DNA of 64,000 nucleotides from Clavelina lepadiformis (lineage: Eukaryota > Chordata > Ascidiacea > Aplousobranchia > Clavelinidae), in the NCBI RefSeq assembly GCF_947623445.1, contig NC_135243.1, positions 4,280,501 through 4,344,500 on the forward strand. The letters are read 5' to 3'. Below are positions 25,121 through 36,001 of this stretch, piece by piece. The notes beneath the pieces are model-generated. The model had not been told where the DNA came from. It saw only the letters and a list, made by a program, of their open reading frames with translations, and did not search any database. A program made the translations under genes and the position numbers. Each line of letters opens with the position of its first letter. Positions within the stretch are counted from its first letter, which is position 1.

Positions 25121-26539
25121 GATTACAATCTAGGGTCTAACTCTATCAGCGCGGAACTTACAACCTAAGCGATCGAACACTCGTTACAGGCTTACTTCCA
25201 CTTTTTTAAGTGAGTTGTAAAGTATGCTACCGTTAATTTGTTGTTCAATTTGCAGTTCATTTTATTTCAATTCTGTTGGTATGGTGGTCAATTTGAAATT
25301 TATTTAGGTTAAATAAAATTTTATTTAAACTTTCATTTGAAAAGAATATTCCTGGAATTTTCGAAAATTATATTTTACAAATAATTCACAACACAGTCTT
25401 TATGAAATATTTGCCTTGAATGTAATGAATATGAAAGTTTGTAACAAATATCTTTCATTGTTATTGTATTTTAGTTGATACGGTAGATAATATCACAATA
25501 GATTCGTGTGATATACATTTACTTTATTAGTCGGGCACTTTCAACTTACTTCACATTATGCTTTGTATGTTCATATTTTGAGCTGCAAAACGTTTTGTTA
25601 CGTCGCATTGATTAAAGTTATATCGCTATTACGTTATGACGTAATGACAAGGTGGTTCATTCACTTAATGCCAATTAACTCGTCAAAAAGTTATTTTAAA
25701 GCTTTTGAACAAATATACTATTCGTTAACTCATAACCCGAGGCAATGAAACCAGGGAATATTAATTATAACAATTAGTTAATAAGCTGTCATACTTTGAA
25801 GTAAGACAATGTGGTATAACAAGAAAAACTAACTCACTCCAAAATTAAGTAAAACCTGCAATATTTTCAAATACATATTCATAATTTTAAACAAAAAAAA
25901 GTATTTCTCAATTAAAAGGAAATATTTTATTGTATATTGTACAACAGCTGTAAAAATTTATTTTATTAAGACGCGAAAAATAGGAAAAACGTGTTTAACA
26001 GAAAAATATTTTCCGCGGTAAAATATTTATCTTAAAGTAACCACTTTGAAGTAAGACACTGTGGTATAACAATAAAAACTAACTGATTTAACAAAAATGA
26101 CAAATCAAAACCTAAAAATTAATAAGCGAATGCAAAAAACAATTTCAAATAAACATAGACCTATTCATCATTTAAAAAGCTTAGTAATTTCCAACTAAAA
26201 ACGGATATTTATTGTATACTTTTAAACATCAATAAAACACAATTTAATTATTTATGACGTAACAAATGGATGACAACGCGTACAAGAGAAATATGCATTT
26301 TTGTCGCAAAAAGTATAATTTGAAATCTGAATTTCGATTTCTTTACACTCCCTTTGTCACATTTTGTGTCTGAGAAGTTACCGCGGGCTTGTGAAATTTT
26401 CTCCGTGCTCTTGAGGCTTGCCAAGGGTGTTAAAATTCTGTTCGCAAATAGAACATACATGAGAAAAGCGCTGGGTGTGTTTTGACATAATGTGTAAACT
26501 TGATGGAATATTGGAAGCATATGGACATTTCTCACATCT
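25107..26539. other. Spacer at the turning point of the cluster
   Basis: AT-rich sequence with no supported gene, except for the direct repeat at about 25.79-26.24 kb. The right end (26.4-26.54 kb) holds decayed finger 6 and 7 sequence that belongs to array 4 past its stop. Confidence 0.6.
25793..26235. repeat. Two-copy direct repeat of about 250 bp
   Basis: CTTTGAAGTAAGACAATGTG near 25795 recurs near 26045 with few changes. Later parts (TATTTTATTGTATA near 25923 and TATTTATTGTATAC near 26203) also pair. No coding. Confidence 0.6.
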
Positions 26540-27623
26540 CTAAGATCGGTCTTCGGTGTGTGTTTTTTCGTGGACTTTTAAGTTGTATTCACGTGTGTAC
26601 ACTTTTCCACACTTCTCGCACTTGTAATCACGCGCACGTGTGTGTGTTTTCAAGTGCCTTGCAAGAACACTTGCTTGTGCGAACTCAGCGTTACACACCG
26701 GACATTTATGATCCAAACGCTTATCATGAGCTGTGCGAACGTGTCTTCTTAAGCTGCTTGAACTGTCGTACTTTTTGTCACATTTTTCGCAGGAGTGATT
26801 TTTCACTATTTGACTCTCGTGTACTCGAATATGACACCTTCGGAGAAACTCTTTGTTGCAAATTTCGCAAACGTAGGGCTTTTCAGCAGTAAGTGTTTCC
26901 ACATGGCGTTTGAAGGCGTCTTGTCGATTCGAAGAATAACCACAGGTCGTACATTGGTGTCGCTTCTTATCTCTCGCATCTTCATGCTGCTTTTTCGATT
27001 GTTGGCTGGAAGATTCGTCGCTGGAAATCCATTCTTCAGACTTATCACTATCTTGGTTATCTAAATAGAAAGAAATACAAAAATTTAATTTGCAAAACTG
27101 CGACCAAAGACTGTAGTTTAGAAATAACATAATGTTTATTCAATTAATTTTTTTTAATGATATCACACGAAAAAATTAACTTTTATAATAATTTGAAATA
27201 GCTTTAAAATTTTTAGCAAATCGTGTGTATACGTGCAAACAAAATAAGGTTAAAATGCTTTTCGACTTAAAACTTCTGCTCTATTTGTGAACAAAAAGTC
27301 TGTTGCTGCATAACCAAGAAAACAGTTTTGCATATTAATTATATTCTAATGAATTACTTGTATTGTCAATGTCTATTTAAAACCCTCGCGTCTATCTACT
27401 GTCAAAATTACCCAGCTCCAAACATCCTAGTCAAATAACAACAACATGTTATGCGAAATAATTTTACAGAGTAGTCCTTTAGATATTTTTTAGTGACTGC
27501 TCAGGCGATCACACAGGGAGTGTCGGTTGACTGGTATAGGGTAGAACTCAAGATATTATTGGAAACATAAACAAACTTACCAATTTCACGAGAATGACTT
27601 GGACGATTTTCTTCATCATTCAT
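26540..27623 (-). CDS. Stand-alone zinc-finger gene with array 4, degenerating
   Basis: Exon 1 is 27581-27623 (MNDEENRPSHSREI, donor GTAAGT). Exon 2 is 26540-27060. The junction makes an Asp codon, giving 187 residues. Exon 2 opens with an acidic, Ser-rich stretch (DSDKSEEW, DESSSQQ) before the fingers. Fingers 1 and 2 have each lost their second His ligand (Leu and Ile), while fingers 3-5 keep all ligands. A TAG follows HTEDRS in the linker after finger 5. Sequence for fingers 6-7 (CEKCPYAS, HVCSICEQNF) continues in the same frame beyond it. The first exon is close to that of array 3, but the fingers are more diverged. A shortened protein or a pseudogene in decay are both possible. Confidence 0.6.
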
Positions 27624-29824
27624 ATTGCTTAGAAGTGTTTCAGTTGCTAAGTTTTTACAAATAAATTTCTGAAACTGCCAAATGTATTGTTAATTCGCTG
27701 TAGCTAAAGTTAAAGTGAGCAATTGACGTTTTAGTCTATGTATAAAGTTGTAGCTTTCTGTTGCCATAGGTAATTCTGTTACCACTTGCACTGCTAAAGG
27801 AATAACTTATGTAAAACGAATTTTCTTACACAAACAGACGTACTCGTTTTTTCAGCAGCTGTAACGTAAAACTTCAAAGCAACATGTCATAAATGTATGT
27901 CGAAATGTCTGAGGTACTTATGAATTAAATTGATAGAATACTTCTAGCAAGATTTCCCACGCAAAAGAGAATCACGTCATAACCAATTTTCAGGTTTGTA
28001 GTCGTTGTACCAAACACATAAATTTAATATAAACAAATTAACAAACAAACGGAAAATGATCTTGATGCGAAAATCGCAAAAACCAACAACAGCTGGTTCC
28101 CTATGCCTTGAGATAGTTAAGTAACCCGCAGTTATTAATGCATTTGTCGATTGACGATTGACGAAGTACTTTGTTGGCTGATCACAAAACCATCTTCTGC
28201 ATTTTCCCAGCACGATTTGGTACTCGTCTGTCACACCCTGAATTGTTCAGTTGGAATAACAACAAATGCCCGCACACGGACCCCGGGCAGAAACGCGTTT
28301 CACGTTTAACCAACACAGAAGCAAGATAGGATGACAAATACTATGTTTCACAGAAGCTTTGCGAAAATAAAACTCGTAAACCGCAAAACTTTCTTATACC
28401 AAGTGATCACTAATGGAGTTGAAGCACTGCGAGCCTAAAATATGCATTGCATGTAGGCCTACCTACCAGCAACAAAACATCCAGGCGGAAGTTAAAATAT
28501 AGAGAGTATTGTCAGCATGTATTTAATCTTTAACTGATTCAGCTAATAACTTGACTAGCTTATGCTTAAAATATAGTATGTGCAACTACACAGCCTGTGA
28601 CAATTCCTATAGTATCGTCACTATTAATTGTGGCTCATTCATTTGATTTCTATGGATTCCGTCTGACACTACGTATCAATATGAAATCATTCTACCACAA
28701 TCTAAGATCCAAACCATACTTAAGATATATTAGTTTGTTCTAATTACTTCTTTACCTGGTTAAACATTTCTCGCGATTGCTTTCATGTATGATGTACTGT
28801 AGTGTAAATTAGTTGTGATGAAGAGAAGAAGGACACTTACTCACGAGATATGTATTTCATATTTGCCATTTAGTAAATTGTAGGATGTGTACTTAGATTG
28901 ATCAAATTATTGTTTTTACTGAAGGAAATTTTATCAAAACTCATTCTCCTATCGTATTATGAGTATTTATTCCAAACTTGCATTTTCTCGAACAGAAAGT
29001 CAGTTCATTCAAAATTGTGCGATATTGACATAAATCTATTCCTAGCCTCCTACTACATCTGCGCAAGGTAGTTCAAAAGATTTCCTCTTTTTACATCACT
29101 TAATTTCATTTCCTATAATATTCCTTAATTCGTTTAAATCATTATTCATTAATTCCTTCGTAATTCCTTTAATTAATTTTCGAATATACCAGTTATGTGA
29201 ACAAACTTTTGACAGCCTTATTGTTGTGCGGAAATTTAATCCTAAATGGTCATAGGCATTTACTTTTCTTGTTCACTCTCAATTCAGCCTTCACATGCAT
29301 AAAACATTTATCGTTGTTGTTAAAAATTTGTTACTTTAGTCAAGCTGGTGATTTTCATCTTAGTTGCACCTAGATGTCTTCAAGCACCTATGCGCTTCCG
29401 TACGCATCTGAGTCAGTCTGAAGAAAACTGATTTTAGTGAAAAATGACCATTTGAATCGTTTCTCCGTAAGTGTTCCAAGTTTAAAGTGAAAAAAAAGAA
29501 TATGAAAACTGCAAGTTTAAAACACCTCTGACTGTTGCGTTTTATTTAAATATTACAAAACAAAATGGAATTAACAACAACAAAAACAAACCTTTCAATA
29601 ACGAAAAATCTTTCTATATTACTTCTGTTTTGAAATTATAAAAGATAATTTTAGAACTACCCAAAAACTCTTAAAACGATAAACATTTTTAACATAATAT
29701 GACGTCACAATAAAAGTTACCTGCGTTGGTAACGTCGGTAAGTTACGAGAAACGGACTTAATTCCAGATCATTCGAAACAGAACAACCAAACACATTTAA
29801 AATAAACTTTATAACTTCCACGGG
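27624..29824. other. Intergenic, with an inverted unit fragment
   Basis: No gene is supported. At about 28265-28330 there is an inverted copy of the unit spacer (GAAACGCGTTTCTGCC, compare 14690 and 21362 on the + strand). The minus-strand part of the cluster therefore carries the same upstream sequence as the plus-strand part. The rest is AT-rich and featureless. Confidence 0.55.
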
Positions 29825-31481
29825 TCAATGATGTGTCTCCACGTGCTTCTGAAGTTCAGTTGTGGAAGCAAAACCTTTTTCACATACCGAGCATCGATAA
29901 GGGAAGTTCTGGTGTTTCATGTTAATGTGCACTCGCAAATGAGATAGTTGACTGTATACAGACGCGCATTGGTCGCATTTGTAAGTTTGTTCATCGTTAT
30001 GTGTGCGTTTGTGCTTTTGTAGATTTTCTGCACGCGTAAACCTCTTACCACATTCCTCGCACTGGAAATCGCGCGCACCTGTGTGTGACGCCATGTGTCG
30101 ATCCAAGTGTGCTTCTATCCCAAACATAATGCCACAAACCGGACATACGTAATCGAAACGCTTTTCATGAACTACACGTACGTGTCTTTTATGGCTGCCT
30201 GACTGACTAAACTTCATGCCACATTCATCGCAAATGTACATTTTCTCACCAGTATGGATACGTTCGTGTATAATTAGAGTACCCTTACGACTAAATGCCT
30301 TCTTGCAAGTTTCGCAAACGAACCGCTTCTCACCAGTATGTGATATCATGTGATCTCTCAGATCGCCAACTTCATCCGTAGAATAATCACACAACTTGCA
30401 TTGGTGTCGTTTCTTGACACTTCTATCCGGGTGTTTGCTTTTTAAATGTCTGTTGAATGCTTCGATGTTAGCAAAAACCATCCCGCATTTTCTACAGGTT
30501 TGAAAACCTATAAGAAATAAAATAAACAAGCAGCTTAACCGATAAAATATGTTATTTATAAACAGCATAAAAGTGATTACGTAATTAAATTCAATTGATT
30601 TTTATGGATTGCTCGCCTTAATAAAGAACATCTTAGAAACTATATGTAATTAGTATAACAAAAATTGATAGGTTGGCATACGTTTGCTTCTTCAAGTGTA
30701 CTGCAAAAAATCCACAATCTTGCGAAAGCTCGTGTAGAAAAACATAAAGTTAACTCTCAGAGTGCTAATTTATATCCTGATTTTTATGTTACTTTTAAAA
30801 ATTGTTCAACACGGTTCAGCCAACATCAAAGAATTAAATTTCGTTAAACGTTAATTCGTTTTTCTTGTCTTTATGGCTTTATGCTACCGGCACAAAACCG
30901 AAAAGCTTGGTTAAACTTTTTTGCTTTGGTTGGCGTTGTTATTTCCTTAACTGTTATTGTTCTACTGTTGTTTGTTTATAACATTTTTTTGCTCCTTAAC
31001 GGTTATTTCATAGCACGTACCGCAAGCTTTTCATTGCTTTATGGGCTAATTAACTGGGCGTTTGATTAATAAGTCTTGCCCAAAAATAGCTTCCATGTTA
31101 CTTTAAATTATTCTACATACTGTGGTATTGTTTTATTTCTACCTTTTTTTCCCACTTACTGCAAATATTTTGTTTCCTCTTTACAAGCAACAGTCGAAAT
31201 ACAACCGATACAACATTAGCAAAATAAATCCCGATGAAGTACAAATTTGATCTGCATGTTGTACAATTCCTACAGTTTATTTCTAGACTTACAAATAACT
31301 ATAAGTCTATAGAAATTATTCTTCAATAGAAAACTTCAAGTTAACTTTTGATCGTGACGGCATGTTCTCAAACCAGGTGATACGACGTAATTAGTGTTTT
31401 CTTGCCAAGGGTATGGAAAAGCATAGGATAAAACAGAAACTCACCCAGTTCGTCATCTTGTTGATTTTCTTTATCGCTCAT
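29825..31481 (-). CDS. Stand-alone zinc-finger gene with array 5, intact
   Basis: Exon 1 is 31445-31481 (MSDKENQQDDELG, donor GTGAGT). Exon 2 is 29825-30507. The junction gives a Gly codon and 239 residues. It has eight C2H2 fingers with all Cys and His ligands readable, and most TGEK-type linkers kept. Residues at -1,2,3,6 for fingers 1-7 are EGDD, RGTI, QGSR, IAHR, REN K, QSHV, STEK, unlike any other array here. The first finger and the DRSVKKRHQC linker match the start of the PRDM9-like array, so it derives from that exon. There is no SET or KRAB part. The likely role is a nuclear DNA-binding protein. The acidic N-terminus could be an activation or docking tail, which is inference. Confidence 0.8.
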
Positions 31482-33539
31482 ATTATTTGAAAATTTCTAC
31501 AAATTTTGATGCAAACTAAATTCCTAAATTCCTAAATTAAACACAATTTTGCCATTAATCTGCAAAATCCAGCACAAAATAATCTGCAAATGTTATTTAA
31601 TCAAATTTCAATGCGCTTCCTTGTAATGTAGGCATTTATAACAAACAACATTTCAAATAATTTTCTTTTACCCCAATTGACAGGGCTGCGTATTTTGCAA
31701 CCTTTGGAAGTCTTTCGATGCTGAATGATGTTCAAATAATCTCGTTCTTACTGCTGCCGATTTCAACTCGAACTCAAAACAAAGAAACTGGCACCGCAAG
31801 GTGCTTCAAATCCGCAATGAAATGTTGAAAAATTTTGATTTAAGACACTAGTTCGTTTTTACAGCGCATTTTTCATTATGACGTCACAAAAGCTCGTAAG
31901 CAATCCATGGCATTTTACATCAAATGCATTTGTGTGGGAAAAGACAAAACATGAGGTCACAAGAAGACAACTTGTGCATTTAACAAGAATTTGTCTCTAT
32001 TTTAGGCACAAAATATCTTGATTCTATTTTATTACTCACACGTAATAAAAACAACTATTACTGACAGAATAGAATAGGCCTACAAGAAATACAAATAGAG
32101 AGTGTTTGCAGCAAACAAATTTGTCTTCACTTCATTGATCCAACACGTTGAGAAAACTTAAAAACAAAAGGTTAAGTTAGTAATCCTGTTACTTAAAAAA
32201 GATCAATGCATGTGTTTTGTGAAAATAGAATTTATTGGAAGTTTGTTTTCATCATAAATGACAACTGTTGAATATTTTTTTAATATTAAGCTTTCTTATA
32301 GATTAGTTTTGCCTCAAAAACCTCTAGTTTGCAGCACCTGTAGTAAAATCCACTTCTACAGCACCCTCTGCTGTGGCCACAGCAGAGGCTTGAAATTTTT
32401 CATTTATGTGATGGTTTTAGCTGGATCACGATTAAACATAATTTCGACTCAGTAGGTTTATCTAGGCCTATATCCTTACCTATATCTTATCTGTATGAAA
32501 TATGGAGAAACGTGATATAAAAATCAATGCGAGGGCCCGATTGGGTGAAAATGCCGCAGTTGGATAAAACATGGAGAAAATTTCGCAATTAAAGTAATGT
32601 TCGCATTACCCTATGAGTCTTAATGTAATAATCTATAATTAAATGTAACAAAAACAAAGCAAAACTAAAAGTTCAACCATTTAATCAACATTGGTGTAAA
32701 TATCACTGCACAATAAAATAATTGTTGAGCTTATGATAGTATAAAGCAAAAAAGTTATTTTCAACCCAAGTTTTTATCTGCCTACGTTTTACATTTAATC
32801 CAGGTGACAGGTTTGAAACCAGGTTTTAATCTAGGTTGCAGGTTTACAGGTTTAACCCAGGTCACAGAAACATGAAACTGAAACTGAAACAAACTGAAAC
32901 ATTCGCTCATTAATCGAAGTTTAATTTTCACCAGATATCCATATTTCTCCTGGATATTAATGTAAACGAAGTCGAACTCTAGTTCAATTTTAATGCATTT
33001 TGTATGGTTTCTCAGCCGATTCAACGATTAGTATCAATGCCCACAATTACGCTTGCTACAGACCCGAGGACTACGAAGCATGTATCTACGAATTGTTTTA
33101 TTCATGTGCAACTTTTCACATAAAAATATACGCAAAAAAACATTGAAATAAAATTTACATATATACAAGTAAACATTTAAGTCTTTATTAGAGTTAAAAA
33201 TGATAGAACATTTCCAACATAACACGAATCAATGTTGAAACTATGACGTCATATAACATATATGCCACGAAATCATATGTAAAGCATAAGCATATTACAG
33301 AGAAGCTCATCGCTGCATTGATGATTGGTTTATGGTCAGAATTCGTTCAACGATAGTAATTTTTTAGTTTTAGTCAAATACCTTGAAATAACATTTTATG
33401 AGGTTTTCGTTTCGTGCTGAATATTTCCGTCAGGCGAGGGTGTCAATGACGCAGTTCTACTTTTAGCTTCAGTTGTTTTCGAAGTATAAATCCTTTTTTA
33501 CAGATCGTTCATCTATGACGAAAGCGCTTCGTGTGTTTT
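31482..33539. other. Intergenic
   Basis: No gene is supported. It contains a perfect palindrome at 32365-32388 and a short stretch near 32800-32870 with repeats of CAGGTTT and ACCCAGGT. Confidence 0.6.
32365..32388. repeat. Perfect 24-bp palindrome
   Basis: CCTCTGCTGTGG followed directly by its exact reverse complement CCACAGCAGAGG, with no spacer. Function unknown. Confidence 0.9.
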
Positions 33540-34027
33540 ACGATTTTAAATGCAAAAGCGATAAATCACTGAAAGCACAGAGACGTTACTCGCACTTGTA
33601 AGGTCGTTCCCAGTGTGTTATCATTGCTGCACAAGATTGCCTGCATAACAAAAGACAAACTGGACAAACATAATCTAATCGTTTTTCATGAATTGTACAA
33701 ACGTGTGTTCGTAGATTGTTTTACAAAAGAAACTATTCAGTACATTTATCGCAAGTGTACATTTTCTCACCAGTGTAGATACGCTCGTGTCTGCGTAGGT
33801 TGCACTTTTCTTTAAATGCCTTCTTGCAAGTTTCGCAAATAACAGCTTTCTCACCAGTATGTGTGAACATATGATAGCGAAATCTTGTTGTGAAATCAGA
33901 GGAATAATCACAGAACTTGCATTGATGACATTTCTTGGTACTTCTGTCCACCTGATTCTTCTTTAAATTTCTTTTTAAGGCTTCTTTGTTAGAAAAAACC
34001 TTTTCGCATCTGTCACAATCTTGAAAA
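33540..34027 (-). pseudogene. Zinc-finger array 6, decayed
   Basis: Minus-strand copy of the PRDM9-type finger exon. The leading finger (CDRCEKVFSNKEAL) has lost both His ligands (Asn and Gln). Fingers 1 and 2 are readable (CKFCDYSS, CETCKKAF), and the frame ends within finger 3 at CDKCTE. Below that, scattered matches to fingers 4-7 continue to about 33540 in shifted frames with stops. The acceptor that reads TATAG in array 5 reads ACAT here. No first exon was found upstream. Confidence 0.75.
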
Positions 34028-36001
34028 TATGTAGGAAATAAAAACGAGTAAGTAACATCGAAATAAAAAAAAACACTAAAAGTAGTTAAAACAAAAAACA
34101 AAATCAAACGGAGTCTATTTCCATTATATAACTTCACTTGTGAGATAAAAGTAATTACATCAAATGCTCCTCAAACAAAAACAGTAAGTAATGAACATAA
34201 GTTGCAGCTCATAGGTTTCATGCATTATTACGGTGTGTTTATGTGATTATAGACGCGTAAAAAAGAGTTGGTGTTAGCTATTAAAGGTTTGATTGGAGTT
34301 AGATTTAGATTGGAAGGTAGATTTTAGTTAAGTTTAGGTTATTGTGTTATAGCATTTAAGTTAGCTTAACAAGAAACTGTGAATAATAGCTTCGAATACA
34401 CGATTTTTCTCACGAAATAGTGGCAGCCAAAAAAATTATGGGTTTAAAAACGCTAGACTTGGATTAGAGGACGGACGGAAAGGTCTCCACAATACGTCGC
34501 TCAATTTTTTCGCAACATTCTCAAATGAAAGTTTCTCTCAAATTATAGGAATTTTAGGAATTATAGGGATTTATATTATAAGTTTGTATAGGAAGCATTA
34601 CTAAAACTCAAGATAAAATATGCAATTGCGCGTTTTGTCAGTTGTTTTTGTTGTTTATAGAACTTGTTCACCAGGTATATTGGTTTACAGAAATATCTAA
34701 TTCAGGAATACTAACATTTGTAACAGCACACATAAATGTTGTCAGCATAATTACTTTAAACGTTTTAATAGCAACTGAACAGTACAAGACGTGTAATATA
34801 CTTGAAGTCGACAACAACTCTACCAGACTACATCCATTCTTTCAGATTTTTCCAAACCTTGTCGTTACTTAACCTCACGTGACACAGAATTATACTGACA
34901 TTCTGACCACGCAGTGACACTGACCACAGCAACAAACAAACCAACCCTTAATCCATGAGCTGACCATCCTCACAATACTTTGATCAGCGGCAATAGCGCC
35001 TCTAAAATTTTGAACATTGCTTTTGCAAACGTTTAGCGTTATATGTCTTGACGTGAAACGCAAAACACAGCTGTCATGATGAAAGAAACCTGAATAACCT
35101 GAACTTCTATGACAACTACATTTGTTACTAAAAGATAAATTTCTATTTGAAGTAACAGAGTAACTTTGTTAAAGGGTTTGGCAACAAAGCCATCGACGTT
35201 CGCAAACAATACAACCCACACACACTGGAGGCAAAAACTTTCGTAAACGTAAACTTTCAACGAAGTTCTGCAATTTAAATCTCAAACATCATTATCTGTA
35301 TCCAGCCCAACAATGGTTGAACAGTTTGTGCTTCAAAAAATATATTTTCATCGGGCCACGCGTGTGCGCATGTTTTTTCTCCTATTGTCGAAATATTTTG
35401 TTCTTACTAAGCTCTCAATTAGCTCACTACATAGGCTAGACGACGATCATCGATATTCAACTATTTTGCAATCAGTCAAGTGAAGAGACATTTGTTGTGA
35501 ATATGCGTTTAGCCACTGCCTCTTTATAACGATAAACTAATGTGTTACTAGATTTACAACAACTTTAGCTCTGAAAGTTTTTTTAGTGAATGCCAAAATA
35601 CATGCATAAATTTATCGTACCTTTTAATAACCTCTTCGCAATGCTTACCAATACCATCAGCATAACCTTCAACCTACCATTCACCATTAACATACCAACT
35701 AAATCTAATCGGCTTGCCAGGTGTGCTATGCATTTATAGAGTTCAGCTTATTAATACCGCACACAGTTGCATCGATACAGTGAAAGAATTTACGTAGAAG
35801 GTTGTCTTTAATTTGCAGAAAAGCGACACAATAAAAAATATGCACATGATATTGAAGCAAGAAATAGGCTAGTTAAGGTACACGTAAAAGTTAATATGCT
35901 AATAACAATTATGACAAATATAATTAGACACAGAATACAGTATTTTACAGTTCAACTGTTACATTAGTTTATGCTATACATTGTATTCCGTCAATTATCG
36001 A
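34028..36001. other. Intergenic
   Basis: No supported gene. Short open frames at 34642-34872 and 35039-35260 have no recognisable domain, and no splice-consistent exon was found. Confidence 0.55.

Noticed and set aside
26500-26892. 130-codon plus-strand frame
   Set aside because: It is the antisense shadow of the array 4 zinc-finger exon, whose minus-strand reading has clear Cys/His patterns.
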